Source: Streptosporangiaceae bacterium (GTDB lineage Bacteria > Actinomycetota > Actinomycetes > Streptosporangiales > Streptosporangiaceae). Taken from it: a DNA stretch of 9,609 bases. The stretch is taken from positions 1 through 9,609 of the forward strand of contig JASHOI010000275.1 in assembly GCA_030041195.1 (NCBI GenBank), written 5' to 3'. This document shows positions 1-6,042 of the stretch, piece after piece (the first letter of the stretch is position 1; the number at the start of each line of letters is the position of its first letter). A model generated the notes under the pieces. That model saw only the letters and a program-made list of their open reading frames with translations. It searched no databases and was not told the DNA's origin. A program made the translations under genes and the position numbers.

Positions 1-158
1 CCGCCGAGCAGGTTCAGCAGGGTGGACTTGCCGTGGCCGGTGCGGCCCTGCACCGCCAGCCACTCCCCGTCCTCGATCACCAGGTCCAGGTCGCGGACCG
101 CCGGGACGGTGCGCCGGCCCTTCTGGTAAAGCTTGGTCACGCCGGTCAGCTTGTACAC
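1..158 (-). CDS. ABC transporter ATP-binding protein, N-terminal fragment (MacB/LolD type)
   Basis: Cut by the left window edge: only the first 52 codons are present. The start is GTG at 158-156, preceded by a good Shine-Dalgarno AGGAGA (plus-strand 165-170) six bases away. The translation begins VYKLTGVTKLYQKG and reaches a Walker A P-loop, GRTGHGKST, at residues 38-46, followed by LLNLLG. An aromatic A-loop residue (Y11) stands in the usual place before it. This is the nucleotide-binding subunit that hydrolyses ATP on the cytoplasmic face. It lies 34 bp downstream of the FtsX-type permease gene on the same strand, so the two form one operon and almost certainly one transporter of the MacB/LolCDE superfamily (type VII fold). 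GHGKST rather than GSGKST is a common actinobacterial variant. Walker B and signature motifs lie outside the window. The substrate is unknown. Confidence 0.93.
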   Translation of the reverse strand, partial: MYKLTGVTKLYQKGRRTVPAVRDLDLVIEDGEWLAVQGRTGHGKSTLLNLLG

Positions 159-192
159 CGATCGTCTCCTGTTCTGTGGAAGGGTCTCTTGG

Positions 193-1650
193 TCAGCCGA
201 CTTGGGACAAGGCGTCCACCGGGCGCAGCCGGGCGATCCGCCAGCTCCCGAACGACCCGGCCAGCAGCCCGCCGGCCAGGGCCAGGATCACCGCCAGCGC
301 GATCACACCGCCGGTGATCGCCGGGTGCAGCGGCACGGCCACGACGTGCGACCCCCCGCCGGGGGTGAGGGAGTGCACGACGCCGTTGGCGCCCGACTGC
401 GCCGACTGGAACGAGTTCACGCCCGAACCGGACCCCGGGACGCCCGCGGACAGCTTCGGCGCGACCTTGTCGATGATCGCCGCGCCCGCGAAGCCCAGGC
501 CGACGCCCACGGCCGCGCCGATGACGCCCATCACCAGCGACTCGCCGAGCACCTGGGTGACGATCCGGCGGGTCCGCCAGCCGATCGCCTTCAGCGTGCC
601 GAACTCGGCGACCCGGCGGGCCACGGCCGACATCGTCAGCAGGCTGGCCACGGCGAACGCGGCGATCAGGACCAGTATCGCCAGCCACTTGCCGAGGTCG
701 TTGGCCAGCTTGGCGGCGGTGGTCACCGAGCCGGTCACCTCGCTGGCCAGGCTGCTCGCGGTGGTCACGGTGTCGTGCGGGAGCAGCTTGAGGATCTCGT
801 GCTGCACGGTGGCGATGTCGGCGGCGCTGGCCGCGGTCACGTAGATCATGTTCACTTCGCCGGTCTCGGCGGCGTCAGAGGGGCCGGCCTTGAGCGACTG
901 GGCCACGTGCAGCGGGAGGTAAACATCGTTGGGGCTGCTGGCCTGGGACTGCCGGACGATGCCGATGACCGTGAACTTCACGTTGTCGATGGTGATGACC
1001 GAGCCGACCTTCAGGTTGTTGCTCGTCGCGTAGCCGGAGTCGACGACGGCGACGTCGGAGTCCGCGTCGGCGGCGGTGAACGAGTGCCCGGAGCTGATCG
1101 TCCCGGAACTCAGCGGGCCCAGTGTCAGATGGCTCGTGTCTACGCCGTCCACGCTGAGCGTGCTCGGCGTCGGCGGCGCCGATCCGCCGGCCGAACCGAA
1201 GTCCTTCGGGATCGAGACCGTGTTGTCGGTGAGCAGGAGCCCGCCCGCGACCGCCGCTACGTCATGCAGCCTGGCCACGTCCGCCACGTCCGCCGACTTC
1301 ATCGTCGAGTACTCGGGCGCCAGGTTCTGGATGGTCTTGCCCGCCGCGTTCTCGCACTTGCCGTTGGTGCAGATTTCGGCGCCGCTCGGGGTGACCTGGA
1401 TCTGTGTTCCCTGCGACTTCCCGTTCGTCGAGGACGGTGCCTTGAAACTCGGCGCCGGGCCGGTCACGGTCACATCCGTGCCCACCCCGTACAGCGAGGC
1501 CAGCACGCCGCTCTCGGCCTTCTTCACCCCGGCCGAGGCGGAGCTCACGGTGACGACCAAGCCGATTCCCACCGCCAGGCCCAAGGCGATGAAGATCGCC
1601 TGGCGCATTCGGCGGCGCAGCTCGCGCCGCAAATATGTAACGAAGAACAT
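193..1650 (-). CDS. FtsX/MacB-like ABC transporter permease
   Basis: Membrane subunit of an ABC transporter, 485 residues. The start is ATG at 1650-1648 with AGGAG (plus-strand 1656-1660) upstream; the stop is TGA. Predicted topology: a basic N-terminus (RRELRRRMRQ), TM1 at about 18-38, a large extracytoplasmic domain at about 40-320 resembling MacB_PCD, then TM2 at 321-344, TM3 at 369-394 and TM4 at 443-466. The cytoplasmic coupling segment after TM2 (RRVAEFGTLKAIGWRTRRI, 345-363) is typical of the FtsX family, as is the end RIARLRPVDALSQVG. The external domain has a close cysteine pair, C94 and C99, in an EICTNGKCE loop that could form a disulfide. A Gly/Ser-rich loop at about 402-433 separates TM3 from TM4. 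Family members act as mechanotransmission machines for lipoproteins, peptides or antibiotics rather than as classical channels. The ATPase gene follows 34 bp downstream, and the upstream region carries a putative response-regulator box. Confidence 0.93.
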   Translation of the reverse strand: MFFVTYLRRELRRRMRQAIFIALGLAVGIGLVVTVSSASAGVKKAESGVLASLYGVGTDVTVTGPAPSFKAPSSTNGKSQGTQIQVTPSGAEICTNGKCENAAGKTIQNLAPEYSTMKSADVADVARLHDVAAVAGGLLLTDNTVSIPKDFGSAGGSAPPTPSTLSVDGVDTSHLTLGPLSSGTISSGHSFTAADADSDVAVVDSGYATSNNLKVGSVITIDNVKFTVIGIVRQSQASSPNDVYLPLHVAQSLKAGPSDAAETGEVNMIYVTAASAADIATVQHEILKLLPHDTVTTASSLASEVTGSVTTAAKLANDLGKWLAILVLIAAFAVASLLTMSAVARRVAEFGTLKAIGWRTRRIVTQVLGESLVMGVIGAAVGVGLGFAGAAIIDKVAPKLSAGVPGSGSGVNSFQSAQSGANGVVHSLTPGGGSHVVAVPLHPAITGGVIALAVILALAGGLLAGSFGSWRIARLRPVDALSQVG

Positions 1651-1716
1651 CTGCGCTCCTATCAGCGATGAAGTGTCTGCACCGCCCGGCCCCCCTAGCC
1701 GACCCCGCGGGCTGGC

Positions 1717-1749
1717 GCACCGGCCGGCCTGCCTCGGGTCGGCCGGTGC
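1717..1749. repeat. Strong inverted repeat / hairpin (13-bp stem, 7-nt loop)
   Basis: Left arm 1717-1729 (GCACCGGCCGGCC) pairs with right arm 1737-1749 (GGTCGGCCGGTGC) across the 7-nt loop TGCCTCG. All 13 positions pair, with one G-T wobble at 1727/1739. The hairpin lies between the left response-regulator box (1773-1793) and the permease start (1650), so a transcript for the ABC operon starting near that box would carry it in its 5' leader. No T tract follows on either strand, so a classical intrinsic terminator is not supported. It could be a leader stem, a protein-binding palindrome or an mRNA-stability element. The pairing is seen directly; the role is unknown. Confidence 0.6.
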
Positions 1750-1756
1750 AGGATCC

Positions 1757-1762
1757 GTTCTA
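1757..1762 (-). promoter_or_regulatory. Candidate -10 element for the ABC transporter operon
   Basis: On the minus strand TAGAAC begins 10 bp past the end of the left 7-mer tandem box, where an OmpR-type activator overlapping a poor -35 would place RNA polymerase. The match to the actinobacterial TANNNT pattern is incomplete because the final base is C. At the mirror position beyond the right box the plus strand has GACCCT (1884-1889), which is also weak. Poor core promoters would fit activator dependence, but this is inferred from position only. Confidence 0.2.
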
Positions 1763-1772
1763 CGGAAGCCGC

Positions 1773-1793
1773 GGTTGCGCGACGGTTACACCG
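1773..1793 (-). promoter_or_regulatory. Putative OmpR-family response-regulator binding box (left copy)
   Basis: Read toward the ABC operon, the box is CGG, TGTAACC, GTCG, CGCAACC with the 7-mers overlapping the flanks: TGTAACC-N4-CGCAACC. The two 7-mers agree at five of seven positions and repeat every 11 bp, one helical turn, as for OmpR/PhoB-family dimers binding head to tail. A second copy in opposite orientation (1853-1873) matches at 19 of 21 positions, the differences lying in the spacer. A regulator gene of this family lies about 1 kb away. The sequence pattern is direct; assigning it to that regulator is inference. Confidence 0.6.
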
Positions 1794-1852
1794 GAGCCAG
1801 CCCGCATGGCGGCGGGCGAGCGCCAGCGTGCCCCGCGGCTGGTCGTGCGCGG

Positions 1853-1873
1853 CGGTGTAACCGTGACGCAACC
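1853..1873 (+). promoter_or_regulatory. Putative OmpR-family response-regulator binding box (right copy)
   Basis: Plus-strand copy of the box, TGTAACC-GTGA-CGCAACC, ending 72 bp before the start codon of the DUF5666-like gene. It is the mirror image of the left copy, with 59 bp between the inner ends, so each box has the same orientation relative to its own divergent gene. Two copies conserved at 19 of 21 positions, in a G+C-rich region with little other symmetry at that scale, suggest selection rather than chance. The likely ligand is the response regulator encoded at 2774-3427. I did not notice a third copy elsewhere in the window. Confidence 0.6.
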
Positions 1874-1945
1874 GGGTGTGCGGGACCCTGGGCTCGGCGG
1901 GGCCCCGCCCGAGGTTGACGATCGGCACGAGGAGGCGAGCACCCG

Positions 1946-2668
1946 ATGTCGCCGGAATCTTCAGGTCCCACGAAGCTCGACGGCGCCAAGCGGCCGGCCG
2001 ATGACGGCTGGCCGGACGACGACGCGCCGGACGAGCCGGGTCCCGACTGGCCAGAGGACGACGCGTCGGAGCGCGACCCCGACTGGCCAGAGGACCAGGC
2101 CTCGGGCGAGCGGGACCCGGACTGGCCCGATGACTGGCCCGACGACGACGGGGAAGACCCGCCCTGGCGCCGGGCGGCACCTGCCGCGGCCTACGGCCCG
2201 GGTGGCGGACCGGCGCGACGGGGCCTGCGCCCGCTCGCGCTCGCGGCCGTCGCGGTGGTGGCGCTCGGCGCCGGGGCTGGGGTGGCGCTGGCCATCACCA
2301 GAGGGCTCGACAAGTCGACATCACCGTCCGCGACGCCGAGCACCCAGCCGTCAGCCCTCGCCCCGGGCGGCAACAGCGGCGGCGGCACGTTTCCTGGCGC
2401 CGGCAACGGCTCGGTCGAGCAGATGCTGGTCAGCGGCCCGGTGACCGCGGTCAGCAGCACATCGATCACGATCGGAGGCGGGCCAGGTAACTCGGTGACG
2501 GCCGCGATCACGAGCTCCACGCGGATCACCGGGAAGGTGAGCAGCATCGGCGGGGTCAAGGTGGGCGACCAGGTCTCGGCCCAGATCACGGTGTCAAACG
2601 GCGGCCGGCCCACGGTCACCGCGCTCCAGGATCCGGCGCAAGCCCAATCCGGCGTGGGCCTGCCCTGA
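1946..2668 (+). CDS. Single-pass membrane protein with acidic DPDWP-repeat head and DUF5666-like external domain
   Basis: A 240-residue protein of unknown function. The start is ATG 1946 with GGAGG (1931-1935) ten bases upstream. Residues 1-74 are very acidic and Trp/Pro/Asp-rich, with three repeat units built on DPDWP(E/D)D at about 32-43, 44-56 and 57-67. There is no signal peptide at the extreme N-terminus. Instead a single hydrophobic segment lies at about 96-117 after an Arg-containing stretch (ARRGLRP), which predicts a cytoplasmic head and an external C-terminus. A Ser/Thr/Pro/Gly linker (122-158) follows, then a small beta-rich domain (about 161-227: VSGPVTAVSSTSITIGG ... VKVGDQVSAQITVSNG) that resembles DUF5666, an OB-like fold. 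The gene lies downstream of the right regulatory box and 105 bp before the response-regulator gene. It may be an accessory or sensory partner of the kinase or of the transporter; no function is established from sequence. Confidence 0.85.
   Translation: MSPESSGPTKLDGAKRPADDGWPDDDAPDEPGPDWPEDDASERDPDWPEDQASGERDPDWPDDWPDDDGEDPPWRRAAPAAAYGPGGGPARRGLRPLALAAVAVVALGAGAGVALAITRGLDKSTSPSATPSTQPSALAPGGNSGGGTFPGAGNGSVEQMLVSGPVTAVSSTSITIGGGPGNSVTAAITSSTRITGKVSSIGGVKVGDQVSAQITVSNGGRPTVTALQDPAQAQSGVGLP
2042..2143 (+). repeat. In-frame tandem repeats encoding DPDWP units
   Basis: An exact 18-bp direct repeat (CCCGACTGGCCAGAGGAC) occurs at 2042-2059 and 2078-2095, a period of 36 bp or 12 codons. A degenerate third unit follows from about 2114, with a further short DDWP motif. 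The units encode (G/D)PDWPEDDASER, DPDWPEDQASGER and DPDWPDDWPDD. The exact identity of the first two, including the rarer CCA proline codon, points to recent duplication. Confidence 0.75.
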
Positions 2669-2675
2669 CCGCGGC

Positions 2676-2702
2676 CCGGGGCGCGGGCACGGCCAGCCCC
2701 GG
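2676..2702 (+). terminator. Weak candidate hairpin downstream of the DUF5666-like gene
   Basis: CCGGGGC (2676-2682) can pair with GCCCCGG (2696-2702) over a 13-nt loop, starting 8 bp after the upstream stop codon. There is no U tract. The surrounding 105 bp is G+C-rich and also contains two copies of CGGCCAGCCC 22 bp apart (2690-2699, 2712-2721). It could attenuate transcription into the two-component genes or be incidental in this base composition. I found no convincing separate promoter for the response regulator here. Confidence 0.2.
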
Positions 2703-2773
2703 CCCCGGTCGCGGCCAGCCCTGACCCCCTGCCGCGGCATCATGGTTGGAAGGAGTGAGGGAGGAACGTACCG

Positions 2774-3427
2774 ATGCGGGTGCTCGTGATCGAGGACGAC
2801 CGCGAGCTTGCCGAGGCGCTGGGCGTCGGGTTGCGCCGGGAGCAGCTTGCGGTTGACATCGCCCTCGACGGCGAGACCGGGCTCGAGCAGGCGCTGGTGA
2901 CGGGCTACGACGTCATCGTGCTCGACCGTGACCTGCCCGGCCTGCACGGCGACGACGTGTGCGCCGGGCTGGTCAAGGCCGGCTCGCGCAGCCGGGTGCT
3001 GATGCTGACCGCCGCCGGAACGATCGAGGACCGGGTCGACGGCCTCGGCATCGGCGCCGACGACTACCTGCCGAAGCCGTTCGCGTTTGCCGAGCTTGTG
3101 GCAAGGATCCGGGCACTGCTGCGGCGCGCTCAGCCCGGGCTCCCTCCGGTGCTGGTCACCGGGGACCTGGAACTCGACCCGTCCCGGCGGCAGGCGACCA
3201 GGGGCGGCCGCCAGCTCGATCTGGGCCCGAAGGAGTTCGGCGTCCTTGAGCTGCTGCTATCCGCCCAGGGCCGGGTAGTGTCGGCCGAGGAGATCCTGGA
3301 GCGGGTGTGGGACGAGATGGCCGACCCGTTCACCTCCGCGGTCAAGGTGACCATGAGCCGGCTGCGGCGCAAGCTCGGCGACCCGCCGGTCATCGAGACC
3401 GTGGCCCAGGCCGGATACCGGATCTGA
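2774..3427 (+). CDS. OmpR/PhoB-family response regulator (CutR-like)
   Basis: DNA-binding response regulator, 217 residues. The start is ATG 2774 with GGAGG (2760-2764) nine bases upstream. The receiver domain (1-115) has the acidic pocket E7-D8-D9, phospho-acceptor D51 in VLDRDLPG, T79 in LTA and K101 in LPKPF. The winged-helix effector domain (about 126-217) has LGPKEFGVLELLL, a recognition region VKVTMSRLRRKLG and the terminal GYRI. All catalytic receiver residues are present. Length and the motifs DRDLP-x-x-HGDDVC and GADDYLPKPFAFAEL match my memory of Streptomyces CutR, so I place it in the CutR-like subfamily without claiming orthology. The kinase gene begins 8 bp downstream. It is the natural candidate to bind the paired TGTAACC/CGCAACC boxes between the ABC operon and the DUF5666-like gene. 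Confidence 0.95.
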   Translation: MRVLVIEDDRELAEALGVGLRREQLAVDIALDGETGLEQALVTGYDVIVLDRDLPGLHGDDVCAGLVKAGSRSRVLMLTAAGTIEDRVDGLGIGADDYLPKPFAFAELVARIRALLRRAQPGLPPVLVTGDLELDPSRRQATRGGRQLDLGPKEFGVLELLLSAQGRVVSAEEILERVWDEMADPFTSAVKVTMSRLRRKLGDPPVIETVAQAGYRI

Positions 3428-3435
3428 GGGTGCCG

Positions 3436-4758
3436 ATGCCAGAACCAGCCAAGCCCAACCCGGCAACCCGGCGGCGGCGCCTGCCCCGGCGCACCGTGCG
3501 GCTCAAGCTCACCGTGCTGTACGGCGCGCTGTTCCTGATCTGCGGCACCGCCCTGCTCGGCGTCACCTACTTTCTCGTCGCGAAGCGGCTTCCCCTGGTC
3601 AGCGCCAGCAGCGGAGGGGTGGTCGTCGGCGAGCAGGTGACCGCCAGCGGGAGCACGTCCAGCAGCGAAGAGGTTTGCTCTGTGGTCAAGGTCGGCAGCG
3701 ATAGAGTCCCGATTTCGCTGCCGAGCGGAACGTTCCAGACGGCTAACGGGTGCACCAGCCTGCTGAAGGCGCAGCGCAGCGACGAGCTTGACCAGTTGCT
3801 CACCGACTCGGGCATTGCGCTGGGCATCATGGCGGCCGCATCGATGGGGCTCGGCTGGGTGGTGGCCGGGCGGGTGCTCCAGCCGCTCCGGACGATCACT
3901 ACGGCCGCGCGGCGCATCTCAGCGAGCAACCTGTATCAGCGCCTGGCCCTCGACGGGCCCGATGACGAACTCACCGACCTCGGCAAGACGTTCAACGGGC
4001 TGCTCGCCCGCCTCGAGCTGTCGTTCTCGGCCCAGCGGCAGTTCGTCGCGAACGCCTCGCATGAGCTGCGCACGCCGCTCGCGCGGCAGCGCACGCTGGT
4101 CGAGGTCGCGCTGCGGGACCCGGACCCGACCATCGACTCGCTGCAGCAGACCATGCGGCGGGTGCTGGCAACGGGCGAGGAGCAGGAACGGCTGATCGAG
4201 GCGCTGCTGACCCTGGCGCGCAGCCAGCGCGGCCTCGACCGGCGTGAGCCCATCGACCTGGCGGCTGTGACCGGCGCCGCGCTGGCGGCCATCGAGGCCG
4301 AAGCCCGGGACCGCGGGATACGGGTGAACGCCTCGCTCGACTGCGCCCCAACCCTCGGCGATCAGCGGCTCGCCGAGCGGCTCACGGCCAACCTGGTGGA
4401 CAACGCCGTGCGCCACAACGTCCCCGGCGGCTGGGTAGAGGTGGCGACCAAGATCAGGTCGGGCCGCAGCGTCGTTTCGGTGTCCAATACTGGGCCGGTG
4501 ATCCCGCGGGATCAGGTGGAGCGGCTGTTCCAGCCGTTCGGGCGGCTCGAGGCGACCCGGCTCAGCCGCGACGGGCTCGGCCTCGGGCTGTCCATCGTCA
4601 CCGCGATCGCCGCCGCGCACGATGCTGACCTGCGCGCCCGCCCGCTGCCCGGCGGCGGGCTCGAGGTTGAGATCCACTTTCCGCAGCTTCCTGACGGCGC
4701 CGCGGAGCCGCCAAGGCCCGGCAGCACGGCCAGCGACCTCCAGGCGGTACCCGGATAG
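3436..4758 (+). CDS. Sensor histidine kinase (CutS-like), partner of the adjacent response regulator
   Basis: Membrane histidine kinase, 440 residues from ATG 3436, which has GAGGG (3426-3430) five bases upstream overlapping the regulator stop codon. The reading frame is open further upstream, but that part overlaps the response regulator and reads as a shadow; GTG 3430 is an alternative start. Order: basic cytoplasmic N-terminus, TM1 about 25-48, a short extracytoplasmic sensor about 49-124, TM2 about 125-148, HAMP about 146-198, dimerisation domain with the H-box SHELRTPL (phosphorylated H209), and an ATPase domain with N-box NLVDNAVRHN (N323), G1 region SNTGPVIP and G2 GLGLGLS (380-386). 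G1 lacks the common DxGxG spelling but NTGP is frequent in actinobacterial kinases. The sensor has exactly two cysteines, C81 and C106, able to form an external disulfide. It should phosphorylate the regulator encoded 8 bp upstream. Confidence 0.94.
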   Translation: MPEPAKPNPATRRRRLPRRTVRLKLTVLYGALFLICGTALLGVTYFLVAKRLPLVSASSGGVVVGEQVTASGSTSSSEEVCSVVKVGSDRVPISLPSGTFQTANGCTSLLKAQRSDELDQLLTDSGIALGIMAAASMGLGWVVAGRVLQPLRTITTAARRISASNLYQRLALDGPDDELTDLGKTFNGLLARLELSFSAQRQFVANASHELRTPLARQRTLVEVALRDPDPTIDSLQQTMRRVLATGEEQERLIEALLTLARSQRGLDRREPIDLAAVTGAALAAIEAEARDRGIRVNASLDCAPTLGDQRLAERLTANLVDNAVRHNVPGGWVEVATKIRSGRSVVSVSNTGPVIPRDQVERLFQPFGRLEATRLSRDGLGLGLSIVTAIAAAHDADLRARPLPGGGLEVEIHFPQLPDGAAEPPRPGSTASDLQAVPG

Positions 4759-4804
4759 AAGGGCAGCCGGGCCTGGCCACCCTCGCGCCCGCCTCTCGCC
4801 CGCC

Positions 4805-4870
4805 ATGGATGAACCGTTGGGCCGCATAGAACAGGCCTTTTGGTACATCGATGACCGTGCCGGGCGGGGG
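4805..4870 (+). pseudogene. Possible short coding remnant (MDEPLGRIEQAFWYIDD)
   Basis: From ATG 4805 the plus strand reads MDEPLGRIEQAFWYIDDRAG in a patch of lower G+C, then runs straight into the G-rich repeat block, where it becomes Gly-rich and loses protein-like character. From memory, the opening slightly resembles the N-terminus of actinobacterial WS/DGAT-type acyltransferases (PLxxxxxAFWxIE). There is no good Shine-Dalgarno sequence, and the reading frame continues only as an antisense shadow of asd. It could be a truncated gene remnant or chance. Confidence 0.15.
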
Positions 4871-4958
4871 TGCCGGGTGCCGGGCGGGGGCGGGGGCGCC
4901 GGGCGGCAGGCAGGGGCGGCGGGCGGGGGTGATGCTGGGGGCGGTGAGGCGGATGGGG
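4858..4958. repeat. G-run-rich low-complexity block between convergent genes
   Basis: About eleven or more runs of three to five G on the plus strand within 100 bp. It includes a 13-bp direct repeat TGCCGGGCGGGGG at 4858-4870 and 4878-4890. It could fold as a G-quadruplex on the plus strand. On the minus strand it is a C-rich, G-poor stretch just after the asd stop codon, the composition Rho prefers. I see no intrinsic terminator with a U tract in the 210 bp between the kinase and asd genes, so this block may serve transcript ending for one or both. The composition is seen; the function is inferred. Confidence 0.55.
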
Positions 4959-4968
4959 CGGACGAGGT

Positions 4969-6042
4969 CTACAGGCCGGGGACGAGCAGCTCCGCGATCT
5001 GCGCGGCGTTCAGCGCCGCGCCCTTGCGCAGGTTGTCGCCGCAGACAAAGAACTCGATCGCCTTCGGGTCGTCCATGTTCTGCCGCACCCGGCCGACCCA
5101 GGTCGGGTCCGTTCCCACGACGTCGGCCGGAGTAGGGAACTCGCCGGTCTCCGGGTCGTCGACGAGCAGGATGCCCGGCGCATCGTTCAGCACCCGCTGC
5201 GCGTCCTGCCGGGAAACCTCCTCGCGGAACGTGGCGTGCACCGCGGCCGAGTGCCCGGTGACCACCGGCACCCGCACACAGGTCGCGGACACCTTGAGCC
5301 GCGGCTTGCCGAGGATCTTGCGCGTCTCGTTGCGGATCTTCAGCTCCTCCGACGACCAGCCCGCATCCCTCAGCGATCCTGCCCAGGGCACCACGTTCAG
5401 CACCAGAGGCGCCGGGAACGGCCCGAAGTCGCCAACGGCGCCGCGCAGGTCGCCGGCCCGGTGACCCAGCGACCGGTTGCCCGCCACCTTCTCGATCTGC
5501 GCGTAGAGCGTGTCGGTGCCGGCCTGCCCGGCCCCGGAGGCGGCCTGGTAGGACGACACCAGCAGCTCGCGCAGGCCGAACGCCCGGTGCAGCGCGGCCA
5601 CGGCCACGATCAGCGAGAGCGTCGTGCAGTTCGGGACGGCAATGATGCCCTTCGGCCTGATCGCGGCCTGCCCCGGGTTGACCTCGGGCACCACCAGCGG
5701 AACGTCGTCATCCATCCGGAACGCGCCGGACTTGTCGATGACGACGACCCCGCGGGCCGCGGCCACCGGCGCCCATTCCGCGGACACCTCGTCAGGCACG
5801 TCGAACATCGCGAGGTCCACGCCGTCGAAGACCTCCGGGGTGAGCGCGGCGACCTCGACCTCCCGGCCGCGGACCCGCAGCCGCTTGCCGGCCGACCGCG
5901 CCGAGGCCACCAGCCTGATCTCTCCCCAGACGTCATCCCTGGTCGAGACCACGTCGATCATCACCGTGCCGACGGCCCCGGTGGCGCCGACGATCGCCAG
6001 CGTCGGCTTGCTGCTGGCCTTCTTGCCGGGCACCGGGCTCAC
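4969..6042 (-). CDS. asd: Aspartate-semialdehyde dehydrogenase
   Basis: Cytosolic enzyme that reduces L-aspartyl-4-phosphate with NADPH to aspartate-4-semialdehyde, the branch point to lysine/diaminopimelate, threonine, methionine and isoleucine. It has 357 residues. The N-terminal Rossmann loop GATGAVG is at 19-25, catalytic C139 is in PNCTT, Q166 in [12 protein letters not shown], substrate-binding R257 in CVRVPV, the general-base H264 in GHSAAV, and the C-terminal [11 protein letters not shown] is at 335-345. These correspond to the C/Q/R/H active-site set known for the family. Start GTG 6042 overlaps the aspartokinase stop codon in GTGA, which implies translational coupling; the Shine-Dalgarno match upstream is weak. 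A short lysine-rich extension (about 12 residues) precedes the first beta strand. The gene is convergent with the histidine kinase, with a C-rich tail downstream. Confidence 0.97.
   Translation of the reverse strand: MSPVPGKKASSKPTLAIVGATGAVGTVMIDVVSTRDDVWGEIRLVASARSAGKRLRVRGREVEVAALTPEVFDGVDLAMFDVPDEVSAEWAPVAAARGVVVIDKSGAFRMDDDVPLVVPEVNPGQAAIRPKGIIAVPNCTTLSLIVAVAALHRAFGLRELLVSSYQAASGAGQAGTDTLYAQIEKVAGNRSLGHRAGDLRGAVGDFGPFPAPLVLNVVPWAGSLRDAGWSSEELKIRNETRKILGKPRLKVSATCVRVPVVTGHSAAVHATFREEVSRQDAQRVLNDAPGILLVDDPETGEFPTPADVVGTDPTWVGRVRQNMDDPKAIEFFVCGDNLRKGAALNAAQIAELLVPGL

Noticed and set aside
133..1671. Long plus-strand reading frame (512 codons) opposite the permease gene
   Set aside because: Its translation is Arg/Gly/His/Asp-rich low-complexity typical of antisense frames in high-GC DNA, and it covers a clear FtsX-family gene on the other strand.
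3307..3435. Upstream extension of the histidine kinase frame
   Set aside because: It overlaps the regulator's effector domain, reads as a shadow (GRDGRPVHLRGQGDHEPAAAQ), and a better start with GAGGG lies at 3436.
3919..4848. Minus-strand 309-codon frame opposite the kinase gene
   Set aside because: It has no recognisable domain and Arg/Gly/Pro-biased composition, and it lies antisense to well-conserved kinase motifs.
4622..5464. Plus-strand 280-codon frame spanning the end of the kinase gene into asd
   Set aside because: It overlaps two well-supported genes, and the middle is encoded by G-rich repeats. Only the short piece at 4805 is kept as a weak remnant candidate.
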